In this document: positions 1 through 10,118 of the stretch, in pieces
How positions within the stretch are numbered: the first letter of the stretch is position 1
Layout: each line of letters opens with the position of its first letter
Source of the DNA: Kingdonia uniflora
Taxonomy: Eukaryota; Streptophyta; Magnoliopsida; Ranunculales; Circaeasteraceae
Direction of reading: 5' to 3'
DNA length: 64,000 nt
Assembly: GCA_014058105.1 (NCBI GenBank)
Contig: JACGCM010001664.1
Span: 682,001 to 746,000 of the forward strand
The notes under the pieces: model-generated
Database searches by the model: none
What the model saw: the letters and a program-made list of their open reading frames with translations, nothing else
Told to the model about the DNA's origin: nothing
Translations under genes and position numbers: made by a program

Positions 1-376
1 CTCTTATTTTAACAATTTCAGAGGTTGATTAGCTTGGACTGCCACGTAGGTAACCAGTTCAGAGATAGATTTTGCAGCTGTAGATTTCCTTTGGTTCTAG
101 ATTTTTGTAGGTGTTCCAAGCATGTGTCGCTGATCTTTTATTAGAGATGTTGTATCACATTTCAATCTGATATGTATATATCTGTCTTTTGCTTCCGCGT
201 TATATTGATATTGTTTATTCTTTACTCTGATGATTATTGCTATATGTGAATAGCCGAGCCAAAATTTGTCTACGGCTTGGCTATTTGTGGGGTAGAATCT
301 TTTGATTCCCCGACCTGCATTACTTAGAATCTAGCAATTGGTCAAGTTATCGATTACTAGATTTTGGGGTGTGACA
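1..376 (+). repeat. 5' LTR of element A, 3'-terminal part only
   Basis: This aligns along its whole length with the last ~377 bp of the 3' LTR at 7621-7997, with scattered substitutions. It ends in gtgtgaca just before the primer-binding site. The rest of this LTR lies left of the window. Confidence 0.9.
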
Positions 377-379
377 GAC

Positions 380-392
380 TTAGTATCAGAGC
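380..392 (+). other. Primer-binding site of element A (initiator-Met tRNA)
   Basis: The sequence ttagtatcagagc lies four bases after the LTR end. It matches the plant initiator-Met site TGGTATCAGAGC with one G-to-A change. Elements B and C carry the same site at the same distance. Confidence 0.8.
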
Positions 393-554
393 GTAATGTT
401 AATCCTTCTCTCTGTTATTCTAGATCATATGAGGTGTTATTCTTTAGACGGAGTTAGGATCGTTTCTTTTCGGATTTCATGTTTTATCGTATTCCTTTCC
501 TATTCCTAATATTTTCCTATCCGTTCCTGAGTTGTGTTTCCTTATTCGTGGCAG

Positions 555-1778
555 ATGGCTAGACGTGGCAAAGGCCGAGGTCGTGCTAGGTCCCGTGGGG
601 GTATTCGAGGGGGTGTTCACCAGGGTTCACGCAGTGGAGTAGTGGCTGATGAGCCAGTGGTTAGTCAAGATAGTTTGGGGTCCGTTCCGATCCCGCAGGC
701 AGAACTGATAGTTTTTAAGGTTGGGGTTGGTATGGGAGCAGCATCGGGGGCTCAAATTCATCAGAGTGCCCCGCTTACTCCAGTGCTTCCAGGGTATCTA
801 GGTGTTTTACCAGTTCCAACTGCTTCAGGCGTTTCAGCAGAGATGAAGCAGTTTATGGAGGGTTTTGTCACTTCTTTTCAGCAGGCTAGGAGCTTAGTAC
901 ACAGGGAGCACAGTTACTTTGAGCAGCTTCTGAGATATAAGCACCCTACTTTTTATGGCACATTGATTCCTTCAGAGGTCGAGGCATCGCTCAGGTCTAT
1001 AGAAAAGACCTTGGACGCGATGAAGTGTCCCGACGATCAGGGGGTGACACTTGCAGCTTACATGCTTTAGGGCGAGGCAGATTATTGGTGGGATATGGCC
1101 AAGAAGACAGTTTTGGAGTCTCCTATTCTTTGGTCGTCATTCTAGGAATGTTTCTTCGATCAGTATTTTCTGCAGAGCTACAGAGACGCCTGCATTTCTG
1201 AGTTCTACACACTTGAGAAGGGTGATATGAGTGTGGCTCGCTATGATCAGAGGTTTAACGAGCTCGCTCGTTACGTACTGTTTATTGTTCAGGATGATGA
1301 ACAGAAGAAGATGAAATTTTTGAGAGGTCTTCGTCCATTCTTCAGGAAGTTCTTGATCTCCTCCGATGCGAGTACTTACAGGGAGGTTTTGTCTAAAGCA
1401 TTAGCTTTAGAACAAAATGAGGCAGAGGATCGCAGGTCCAGAGACGCGAGGAACCCAGGGAGACAGGATAAAAGACCCGATAAGGGCAAGGCGATTCAGA
1501 CACAGTATGACAGCTTGGGCTCGAAGAGGCAAAGATTTGAGGGTACACCAGTGAGAGCTACGGGCGGACAGTATTTCGAGAAAGCACAACTTTCTTCGCA
1601 CAATTGTTGGAACTACGGGAGAATTGGGCATGTTAGGAAGCTCTGTCCCAAACCAGACAGTGGTCAACAGCCGCTACGACAGTTTCAGGCTCCAGTTGGT
1701 TACCAGCCACGACCGCAGCAGGTTCCTCAGGTTCAGCAGTTTCCACAGAGACAGTTTCAGGTTCTACAGGGCAGATAG
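555..1778 (+). pseudogene. gag: gag of element A, broken by premature stops
   Basis: Gag forms the particle that packages element RNA. The start is placed at the ATG at 555 because it opens a basic Arg/Gly-rich N-terminus (MARRGKGRGR) that is also seen at the start of gag in element B. The middle part (RYKHPTFYG, then MSVARYDQRFNELARY and KMKFLRGLRP) is the usual plant gypsy gag core. A zinc knuckle follows near 1603-1650, but its second Cys is replaced by Tyr (CWNYGRIGH...C). In-frame stops lie at 1068-1070 (TAG), 1143-1145 (TAG) and 1776-1778 (TAG), all in one frame, so decay here is mainly by point mutation. A Gln/Pro-rich linker follows the knuckle. It cannot yield full-length Gag. Confidence 0.88.
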
Positions 1779-2243
1779 AGACAGATAGTTCCAAGACCTC
1801 AGGGTGTACAGGGACCGTAGCATCCGAGCCAGCAGCAGTGTCAGGCTTTAGGCCGTGGACAGAGAAGAGTATTTGCAGTATGGAGGTGCAGTGCTCGTAC
1901 CGCTCCACTTGTGGTGGAAGGTACGATCCATATCTCTCATTTTCCCACTCATGTCCTTTTCGATTTTGGTGCATCACATTCATTCATCGTATTTGGATTT
2001 CTCTGTATTATTAGCTTTGAGTCTTCTTTATTGATTGATGAGGTCTCCGTGGGTACTCTTTTAGATTCCTCGGTGTCTATCTCACGTATATGTAGAGATT
2101 ACCAGATAGTTGTTTGTGGTAGAATCCTCTCAGCAGACCTATTAGTTTTGCTGATGCATGAGTTTAACATCATCCTAGGCATGGATTGGTTGTCGATGCA
2201 CCGGGTCACTTTAGACTGCTTTGAGAAGACGACTACCTTTTGA
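1779..2243 (+). pseudogene. Aspartic protease region of element A, inactive
   Basis: This continues in the gag frame after the stop at 1776-1778. Another in-frame stop is at 1818-1820. The protease signature is seen as VLFDFGASHSFI near 1950-1985. The catalytic Asp is kept but the following Ser/Thr of the D-[ST]-G triad is Phe, which would be expected to destroy activity. The flap and C-terminal part (EFNIILGMDWLSMHRVTLDC) matches plant gypsy proteases. The frame stops at 2241-2243 before the linker to reverse transcriptase. In an intact element this enzyme would process the Gag-Pol polyprotein. Confidence 0.8.
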
Positions 2244-3100
2244 ATTCCCAGTAAGAGGCGATTCGTGTTCTCTAGTTCGGAACCTGCGCAGTCAGGGGAC
2301 AGCTTATTAACTTTCCTAGAGTTAGAGTCCTCGAGTGTGGACGTTATCTCTATTCTGGTAGTTTGCCATTATTCTGACGTTTTCCAGCAGATTCCCAGTT
2401 TATCGCCGATGAGAGCGATTGATTTTTGCATAGATCTTGTTCCGGGCACAACACCGATTTCGAAGGCACCGTACCGTATGGCACCTGTTAAACTGAAAGA
2501 GCTGAAGGATCAGATTTCTGAGATGATGGGTCAGGGGTTTATTCGACCGAGTACTTCTCCATGGGAAGCTCTAGTGATGTTCGCAAAGAAGAAAGATAGT
2601 TCAATGCGTTTGTGTATTTACTACCGCGAGTTGAACAAAGTCATGATCAAGAATAGATATCCTTTGCCGAGGATCGAGGACTACAGTTCTTTTTGAAGAT
2701 TGATCTTAGATCAGGTAACCACCAGCTGAGGATCAGGGCAGCTGATGTTTCGACGAAAGCCTTTCGGACTCGTTACAGACACTATAAGTTTCGAGTGATG
2801 CCGTTCGATTAGACGAACGCGCCCGCAGCCTTTATAGATTTGATAAACCGTGTTTTCAGCCCTTTTCTTGACCAGTTCGTCAATGTGTTCGTCGATGACA
2901 TTTTAATATATTCAAAGACCAAGACAGAGCACGAGGGACATTTGAGGATCGCTTTACAAACTTTGCCGGAGAACGTACTATTTGCTAAGTTTGAAGAGTG
3001 AGAGTTTTGGCAGCTGGAGGTGAAATTCCTAGGGCGTGGTGTCTAATTATGGAATTGCAGTTGATCCTTCCAAGGTTGCAGCAGTCGCAGATTGGGCACA
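2244..3100 (+). pseudogene. Reverse transcriptase region of element A, frameshifted
   Basis: The fingers and palm part runs to 2696 (APYRMAP, then [21 protein letters not shown]). At about 2680-2695 a short stretch of the expected protein is missing and the frame shifts; [13 protein letters not shown] continues in the next frame. An in-frame TAG follows near 2811. The active-site motif is read as FVDD at 2888-2899 (usual form YVDD or FVDD), followed by ILIYSKT. The tail near 2970-3100 is heavily decayed, so its end is approximate. This enzyme would copy element RNA into DNA; the copy here is not functional. Confidence 0.85.
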
Positions 3101-3652
3101 GCCGACGAGTGCTTCCGAGATTCGCAGTTTTAGCGGGTTACTATCTAAGATTCATTGAAGGGTTTCCGCGGATTGCAGCTCCATTGACTCGTTTGACACA
3201 AAAGGACCTTCGGTTTGTTTGGGACGACAAGTGTTCTTCTGCTTTCACAAAGTTGAAGAAGAGATTGACGACGGCACTAGTTCTGATTGTTCCATCCAGT
3301 GGACAAAGGTAAAGAGTATACAATGATGCATCTTGGTTACGTTTTGATGCAGGAGGGCAAGGTGGTGGCTTACGCTTCGAGGCAGCTTAAGGTACATGAG
3401 AGGAACTATCCTACTTTTGATCTTGAGTTGGTAGCAGTGGTTTATGCGTTGAAGATCTAGAGACACTGCATATAAGGGGATAGATTCGGGATCTTTTCCG
3501 GTCACAAGAGTTTGCGGTATCTTTTCTTTCAGAAGGAGCTAAACATGAAACAACGCAGGTGGATGGAATTTCTGAAGGGCTACGATGTAGATTGGCAGTA
3601 CCATCCAGGAAAGGCGAACGTGGTGGCCGACGCCTTGAGCCATTTGCCTTGA
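3101..3652 (+). pseudogene. RNase H region of element A, frameshifted
   Basis: The connection segment is readable as AGYYLRFIEGFPRIAAPLTRLTQKDLRF, in a different frame from the FVDD motif. The frame changes again at about 3310-3330. The RNase H part then reads [31 protein letters not shown] and ends with [19 protein letters not shown], the standard gypsy RNase H end. Internal stops (for example near 3460) add to the damage. RNase H would degrade the RNA strand during reverse transcription. Frame assignments were made by hand from recognisable motifs. Confidence 0.8.
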
Positions 3653-5198
3653 GGATTACTTGCACGTCTGATAATTTGTGAGTGGACGATGCTTAGCGAC
3701 ATTGCGGTGTTCGGGTTGATTGTGGATTCATAGACTACGGGTGGTCTTATTGCAAATCTGAAAGTTCAGACATCTTTGATTTCTCGGATTATAGAGGTGC
3801 ATCAGCAGAACGACAGATTACAGTCTTGGGCTTCAGACGACACCAGATCTGATTTGACAGTTAGTTTAGATGGCAGTATTAGATGCAGGGGAAAATTATG
3901 CTTGCTAGATTCTAAGGTACTAAAACGTGAGGTTTTGAGTAAGGCTCATGGTTGGAGATACACTATTTATCCAGGTAGTACGAAGATGTACCAAGACCTG
4001 AAGAGACATTTTTGGTGGGACAATATGAAGCGCGAGATAGCTGTATTTTTTTCCAAATGTCTAACTTGCCAGCAGGTGAAGGCCGAGCATCAGAAACAAG
4101 CAGAACAGCATAAAACCCTTGCCTATTCTTGAGTGGAAATGGGAGTACGTCACGATAGACTTTATATCGGGTTTACCGCGGACGAAGAAACAACACAATT
4201 CTATTTGGGTCATTGTGGACCGATTGACCAAATCGGCACATTTCATTCCGGTTCGCACGATTATGACTAATGATGAGATGAACAGGATATATGTGAGGGA
4301 GATAATTCGTTTACACAGGGTTCCAGTGTCCATTGTGTCAGATAGAGATGCCATATTTTACAACAAATTTAGGCAGAGCATTCAGGGAGCTATGGATACT
4401 AGACTAGATTTCAGTACAGCATTTCACCATCAGACCGACGATCAAACTTAGCGAGTTAACCAGATTCTTGAGGATATGCTTCGAGCTTGTGTTTTGGACT
4501 TCAAGGGAAGCTGGGATGAGTATTTACATTGGGCGGAGTTCGCGTACAACAATAGTTTTCAGTTGAACATCAGGATGGCACCTTACGAGGCTTTATATGG
4601 TAGACCATGCAGATCACCTTTGAGTTGGGCAGAGGTTAGTGAGCAGAGCTTACCGGGACCAGACTTGGCTCGGGAGACTACTGAGGCAGTTACTACCATC
4701 AGGGATCGGTTACGTTCAGCACAGAGCCAACAGAAGTGTTATGCCGACATCCGCAGAAGACCGCTAGAGTTTTGAATCGGGGATTATGTTTTGCTGAAGG
4801 TTCCACCGATGAGGGGCGTGATGCGTTTCAGCAAGAAGGGGAAGCTAGCTCCGTGATATATTGTCCCGTTTGAGGTTCTCGATAGAGTTGAAAAGTTAGC
4901 ATACTACTGGGCCTTGCCGCCGCACCTGACCAGAGTTCACAGTACCTTCCATGTTTCTATGTTAAAGAAGTACGAGCATAACCCTACTCACATGATTGAC
5001 TGGGAACAGATAGAGGTTCAGAACGATGCCTTGAATCTTGAGCATCCGGAGTGTATTTTGGATTGCGAGGAAAAGGTTCTTCGCCTCAAGATTATCCGGT
5101 TTGTGAAAGTCCAGTGGAATCACCATGGTCCAGAGGATGCTACCATGGAGTTAGAGGCTAATATGAGGAGGCACAATCCACTTTTATTCTCAGGATGA
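3653..5198 (+). pseudogene. Integrase of element A with chromodomain-like C-terminus; catalytic Glu replaced by a stop
   Basis: The zinc-binding N-terminus is near 3930-4100 (KAHGWRYTIYPGSTKMY ... CLTCQQVKAEH). The second zinc-ligand His appears as Tyr. A frameshift lies near 4110-4130. The catalytic core shows the first Asp (TIDFISGLPR), the second Asp (SIVSDRDAIF), and then a TAG at 4449-4451 where the third catalytic acid (Glu of the usual QTER) should be. The frame continues through WDEYLHWAEFAYNNSF and APYEALYGRPCRSPLSW, with further stops near 4773 and 4855. The end, 4914-5198, holds VSMLKKYEHNPTHMIDWE and a chromodomain-like stretch (VQWNHHGPEDATMELEANMR), known in chromoviruses for steering insertion into heterochromatin. 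Confidence 0.88.
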
Positions 5199-5233
5199 GG
5201 TATGTGCTTAATTTTGGGGGCGAAACTTTTTTT

Positions 5234-5250
5234 AGGGTGGTAGATTGGAA
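5234..5250 (+). other. Polypurine tract of element A
   Basis: The sequence agggtggtagattggaa lies directly before the 3' LTR. It follows the aattttgggggcgaaact stretch (from 5210) that is the usual 3' untranslated end of plant chromoviruses. Element C has the equivalent at 57971-57988. Confidence 0.7.
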
Positions 5251-5502
5251 TGACCTGTATTTTATTTATTCCTAATATTTACTCATATTCCATTTTCCAC
5301 TCATATATTCCTATTCTATATCTCATCGTCATACTAGATTCATTTCCTTCACGTTAAGTTCCGCATTCATTTTCCGCATGTACTCTTTTATCCATTTTAT
5401 TCATCCAATTATTCCTTTTGGTGGCTTAGTATTAGATTCCATTTGCAGTTTTTGCTGTTCGGTGGTCATTCGGAGGAGGAGGTGGCATTGTGGCCTTTGG
5501 AA

Positions 5503-5880
5503 CCCCTAGATGGGTTAGTGATGATGTTTAATTATTGAGTTTGTGCTTTGGTGTGTTTCCAGTGAGCCGTTGGATTGGCCGGTAGGTTTCCATTGTTTTT
5601 CCGGGCAAAGATTTCTTTTTGGCATTTCGGTGGCTTTAGGCGTTTTGGCGGTGTTATGAATTGTGAAAACCTCTAGATGGGTTGGTAGTGATATTTATAT
5701 GCTGTGTGAGTGGTTTGGGGTGGTTCCGGTGAGCCATTGGATTGTCCGGTAGGTTTTCGGACTTTTCCATGGAAAAGATTCCTCTTGGGGGGTTTAGGCG
5801 TTTTGGTGGCCGTGAGGTGGAGGAGGTGGAATTTTTATCTTGAGAAACCTTGGTTGGGTATGTTATAGTGTTTGTGTGGT
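5503..5880 (+). repeat. Degenerate ~170-bp tandem repeat in the LTR of element A
   Basis: The block beginning cccctagatgggtt at 5503 recurs as cctctagatgggtt at 5670 and as a weaker accttggttgggt near 5846. The first two copies also share gtgagcc.ttggatt..ccggtaggttt and a ggctttaggcgttttgg-like end. Spacing is about 167-177 bp. This is probably U3 duplication. Confidence 0.6.
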
Positions 5881-5934
5881 AGTGGTGGTGGTCCGTGGTG
5901 CCTCCGGGGTCATTTTTTTGGTGCAGGAGCAGTT

Positions 5935-6053
5935 CTGTTCGAACAGGGACCTTTCTGTTCAAATAGACCCCTTTCTTTTCAAATGGAAATCTTCTCTGTT
6001 TGAAAACACTTCACTCTGTTTAAATAGGATTATTTCCTATTCGAACAGAGCCT
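5935..6053 (+). promoter_or_regulatory. Six-copy 20-bp repeat with a CTGTTCGAACAG palindrome core (candidate LTR enhancer)
   Basis: Unit starts are at 5935, 5955, 5975, 5996, 6016 and 6036, so the period is 20-21 bp. Unit 1 starts with the perfect 12-bp palindrome ctgttcgaacag; later units are variants (ctgttcaaatag, ctgtttgaaaac, cctattcgaacag). The array lies in the upstream half of the LTR, where promoter and enhancer sequences are expected. The regulatory role is inference. Confidence 0.55.
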
Positions 6054-7597
6054 CGTTTTTAGCTTTTTTTTGGGTTTAAACATTCCTTTCTTCACTTTCC
6101 CTTTTGTTTCTCTCTCTCTTCTCTCCCTAACCTATTCCTCTCTCCTCCATACTCTAGATCCTATCTTCCCCATCACATCGAGGATCCTTCGCTCGCTTCG
6201 TTGCAAGCTTCGCTCCTATCCTCAATTAGAAATTCCCGATTCCTTTTCCGTTCTTTCCGCTCGATTTTGGCGTAGGTCTGATTTCTAGGGTTTGGTTTTG
6301 ATATTGTTTCCTTAATTTATTGGTTGATTGATGTTCTCCATTGCTTGTGTTAGATTATAAGGCATTCCTTTACCGTTCCGCAAATTTTAGTTGGGTTTCC
6401 GAGTTGGTTCATCCGCAGGACTTGGATTTCCTTCAGGCGAGTTTTATTCTACCATTATTAAGTTTCTATACTAGCTTCTGAGTATTGTTTTAGAGAGTTA
6501 TATTGCACTTAGATATGTTTTGCGATTAACTATAGTTTAGCCTAGGAATTATTATGTTTGAAGTGTTAACCTGAGTTTGGGTTTGTAATTATTTATAGAG
6601 TGGGTTTGTTGTTCGAATAGGACCTGAGTTAGTTAGTGGTGGTTGGGTTATCATTCTCGTGGATTGCCCAGAAAAGCCCCTTCCAGCCTTAAGACTTTAT
6701 TGGGTTGGATGTAGAAATGGTTAGGTTGCTGTGTCGGCTATGCATAGTCGGTACAACCGAGTCCCTATTCATCCTATTTGTGTTGCCGTGTAAGCGGAAG
6801 CTGTGTAGCTTTCTTGTGCACCTGCTGCACATTTATAACTTTAACCACATCTTTCAAAACTTATTGAGATTGGATACGCGAACACTCCGTTTAGGTTGAC
6901 CTCCGACAGGATCCAAGGAGTCTGTGAGATCTGGTTAAAAGACACGGTGAGATTGGGAATGGCACTATCATACCTAGTTCAACCACTCCGGAGTATGGAA
7001 TGGTATGAGGCAGAGTCATGGAGATCCCAACTTATCCACGTTGTGGTTGAAATTCCTTAAAATGTTACAGACTATTGTTCCGCGGGTTGATACACCCAAA
7101 TCCACTTTGATCAAGTGCGACCATCCTAGCTTGGTCGAGCTTAACCAAATCTCGCCCGTGTATCCCTTTACTGATCTCTTTAAGAAATTAGACGTTAGCG
7201 GTTGATCAACCAACATTATCATAATTTCGTGTACACTTTTAAACCACTGAATCATTTAGTATTAGGGGATATTTATGGGAATATCCTTGCTCGTCATAAC
7301 ATATCATTGCATCTTGGATAAGTATGAGATTATTCTAGTCATCACTTCACGTCCTGGCATTGCATATTATCATATCATCACATTCTCTTCTCATATTCCT
7401 TACTCTACTCCCGTCTCACATTCCTTCCCTATTCTTTCCTCTCATCAACTCTATTTCCTTTCCTTATCAACTCTGTATCTGTTATGGTCACTTATTATTT
7501 TTCTAGATTGTATTTACCAGTTCTATATTACATAAATCTCTACTCTATTTTTTTTTCAGTGCCATTTGTTAATAAGTTATTTAGTTTTGTTGGATTA

Positions 7598-7618
7598 GTG
7601 AGCTCGTTGTTTGCTCAC
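7598..7618 (+). other. Perfect inverted repeat GTGAGC-N9-GCTCAC in the LTR of element A
   Basis: The six-base arms are 7598-7603 and 7613-7618, about 400 bp before the LTR end. Related hairpins occur at 56708-56728 (element C) and 62823-62842 (element B), with imperfect versions near 9753 and 62393. A position within R/U5 or at RNA 3' processing is possible but unproven. Confidence 0.6.
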
Positions 7619-7997
7619 TCTCGCATTTTAACAATTACAAATGTTTATTAGCTTGGACTGCCACGTGGGTAGCCAGTTCATAGACAGATTTTGCCGTGGC
7701 AGATTTTTTATGGTTCTAGATTTCTGTAGGTTTTCTCAGCATGAGTCGCTGAGCTTTTATTAGAGATGTGGTATCACATTTCCATCTGATATGTATATAT
7801 ATATGTCTTTTGCTTCTGCGTTATATTGTTATTGTTTATTCTTTACTATGATGATTATAGCTATATGTGAATAGCCGAGTCAGAATTTTTCTACGGCTTG
7901 GCTATTTGTGGGGTAGAATCTTTGGATTCCCTGACCTACACTACTTAAAATCTAGTAATTGGTCAAGCTGTCGATTACTAGATTTTGGGGTGTAACA

Positions 7998-8257
7998 CTA
8001 AATTACTCGCCATAATCTCGGATGGAATCATTGTCCAGTGTAGATTACACACCTCTCCGTTACTTTTGATACAATTTCTGAGATTTCTGGCCTCCCGCAA
8101 TTCCTTTGAGAGGTTGGACGTTAATAAGATTTTTTTTCCATCCGAGAACATGCAAGGATAGTTACCAAATGAATCTCAATACTACTTGTTTAAATTATTG
8201 ACCTTTACGAATTTTTTAACACTACGAAGCTTTAGATCGCATTTCTGAAAAACTTTT
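7998..8257 (+). repeat. Satellite array, short leftmost block between element A and fragment D
   Basis: About 1.5 monomers of the ~168-bp satellite: a type B monomer (ctaaattactcgccataatctcgg ... ctctccgttac) followed by the start of a type A monomer (gaatctcaatac ... gctttagatcgcatttctgaaa). The left end joins the element A LTR directly. The right end breaks inside the A monomer at the truncated LTR. Confidence 0.88.
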
Positions 8258-8281
8258 CTAGATGAAACAGAAACTTTTCTG
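8258..8281. other. Junction filler with an inverted 19-bp copy of nearby LTR
   Basis: The 19 bases at 8258-8276 are, with one mismatch, the reverse complement of 8364-8382 inside fragment D. They sit exactly between broken satellite and broken LTR, which suggests templated repair at the breakpoint. Confidence 0.6.
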
Positions 8282-10118
8282 CTAGAGTACTGTCGTACTT
8301 GATGGTAATCATATTGCTTTAATGAATCTTAGAGACTGAAGTCGTTTAAATGTCGTGACAATTAAGTTGCTGTTTCATCTAGGTTTAGATGGTTGCCACG
8401 CTCTCAGGCAGGTGGTTATCCTATTGTGTGCTGGCTGTGTTAGCAGCAGTTGTGTTTCAGTCTCTAGGATCATGCTCACATCCATAGATAATATATTATC
8501 TCCTTATCTTACTGCGATTGGATACATAAACAACTCTGCATCAGCTGGCTCCTGAGAGGTTGATAGGATCCCTGGATCGGGTTAAAGTTTTAGAGGTGAA
8601 AATATGGTTAGATTAGTTTTCCTGGTGCCCAGTTTCGTCCTACGAAGAGAGACATGGCTGGATACTATTTCTTCGTGCCCAGCCTTCTCCTGCGAGTGAA
8701 GTTATGATTGGATGTTAGTTCCTGGTACCCAGACTCCTCAGGCGAGGTTGAAATACCTATGTTTATATCTTTTAGTCAGGTCAAGTTAGTACAGTATATC
8801 GTACCCTTGTATTCAACAATATCCGATAAGGTAAATCCTTTTTCAGCAGTTATCAGCCCACTTTAGTCTTGGGGGCTAGCCTTTTGGGTTGACATCGCTA
8901 AATCATTCAGCATTGGGATAGGTATGGGACTATCCCACTTCATCATAAACCATTATGCATCATAACATCATCATCATCATCATCAAGCGTATCATTGCAT
9001 CTCCGCATACTTCTTTATCGTAGGTTCTTCTGATGGAAATCCTTAACCCTTTTTGCATTACGTTTAATATAGAATCTTCTGCACTTGGGATAATCATAAC
9101 ATTGTCTAATTCTATCATATCATCAGCATAACATATCATTGCATTAGGATAATTATGGGATTATCCTAGTTCCTCATATTCTTCTCCGCTTATTAAGTTC
9201 CTCTTCTCCTAATTGATTTATGGTGCAATTAGATTCCTCTTCCTTCTGCAAATTCCTCTCCGCCCTGCATCTATTCCTCCCTCTTTTGTATCTAATATAA
9301 TTTATTAGGTTAATTAATCAGGTTGGCCATTGTGAGCTTTAGGACGGTATTTGGTTGTGGGCGATCTCACTTAGCTTGTGATAGCTTTAGGGTTGTACCT
9401 GGCTGGGGTTTGGGTAACCCTGTTGGATTACTGTGAGCCGAGGGTTGTTTACCCTTGTGTGTGATTATATCTCTGAGATAGATTAGTTGCCCGTGGCGCT
9501 GAGAGCCACGGTGGTGATTAAAATGTAATTAGTGGTCCTTGTGACTGGAATGCAGATTAGCATTTCTTTGCACGAGTTATATTTATAGAGAGATTTATTT
9601 GAATTAGTATACATACGTATACCTATTAGTTATCATATATGTATATAGATTACATATACACTGTTTATCGTTTGATATTATTATATCCTACTATCATTAC
9701 TACTTATCTCTATCTCATTGGTTAGTATAATCGTTTAACTATTCTTGGGAGTTAAGGAGCTCGTTGTTTGCTTACTCTCGCATCCCCCATTTAGTGGCAG
9801 GTTGTTTCAGGTTTTAGTTGCTGCTGTGGTGATCTTTTGGGAGCTGAGCTAGAGGCTCATTCTCCAGTTGTTACTTTTGGGCTTGCTGCGTAGAGATTTG
9901 TAGAATCTCATGTTTAGATATTTGTTATCTTAGTCTTCCGTTGTTTCTGTTTTCTTATTACTCTGTTGTGATACTATTGTGATACTATTATAAATGACTG
10001 GGCCAGAATTTGTCTATGGCTCGGTTGTTCGTGGGGTGAATCTGCAGATTTCCTGACCTGTACAGCTTCGGATCTAGTAATTGGTCAAGCTACCGATTAC
10101 TGGATTTGGGGCGTGTCA
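8282..10118 (+). mobile_element. Fragment D: 5'-truncated LTR of the element C family, in the satellite
   Basis: From ctagagtactgt onward this aligns with the LTRs of element C at about 55240-57063 and 60970-62748. Shared landmarks include the maximally repeated tcatcatcatcatcaag tract, the ccctttttagtgg segment and the terminal accgattactggattt. The 3' end (gcgtgtca) is intact and meets satellite cleanly at 10119. The first ~2-3 kb of the LTR is missing and replaced by the filler at 8258-8281. No internal domain is attached, so it is a solo or deletion remnant. No coding potential is recognised. Confidence 0.85.

Larger units (their letters stand above)
1..7997 (+). mobile_element. Element A: degenerate Ty3/gypsy chromovirus (Tekay/Del-like), left end outside the window
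   Basis: The order is LTR end, initiator-Met primer-binding site, gag, protease, reverse transcriptase, RNase H, integrase, polypurine tract, LTR. Integrase following RNase H is the Ty3/gypsy order. The integrase C-terminus ends in a chromodomain-like segment, and the YEALYGRPCRSPLSW motif is typical of the Tekay/Del chromoviruses. The coding region carries many stops and several frameshifts, and the two LTR ends (1-376 and about 7620-7997) differ at roughly a tenth of positions by eye, so it is old and dead. Its right end joins satellite DNA directly, so it inserted into the array. The left flank and target duplication cannot be checked; the right-hand candidate is ctaaa at 7998-8002. Confidence 0.9.
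5251..7997 (+). repeat. 3' LTR of element A, complete (about 2.75 kb)
   Basis: It starts with tgacctg right after the polypurine tract and ends with tgtaaca against satellite DNA. Its last ~377 bp match the 5' LTR remnant at 1-376. It holds a tandem triplication near 5503-5880, a 20-bp palindromic array at 5935-6053, CT-rich stretches near 6085-6160 and 7375-7460, and a hairpin at 7598-7618. Short open frames in it have no recognisable protein and are taken as chance. I see no separate gene in this 2.7-kb stretch. Confidence 0.85.

Noticed and set aside
377..392. tRNA-like sequence after the LTR ends
   Set aside because: Only the short primer-binding complement to initiator-Met tRNA is present, with no cloverleaf.
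1407..1983. Open frames on the minus strand opposite gag
   Set aside because: These are antisense shadows of the decayed gag and protease reading frame, with no independent features.
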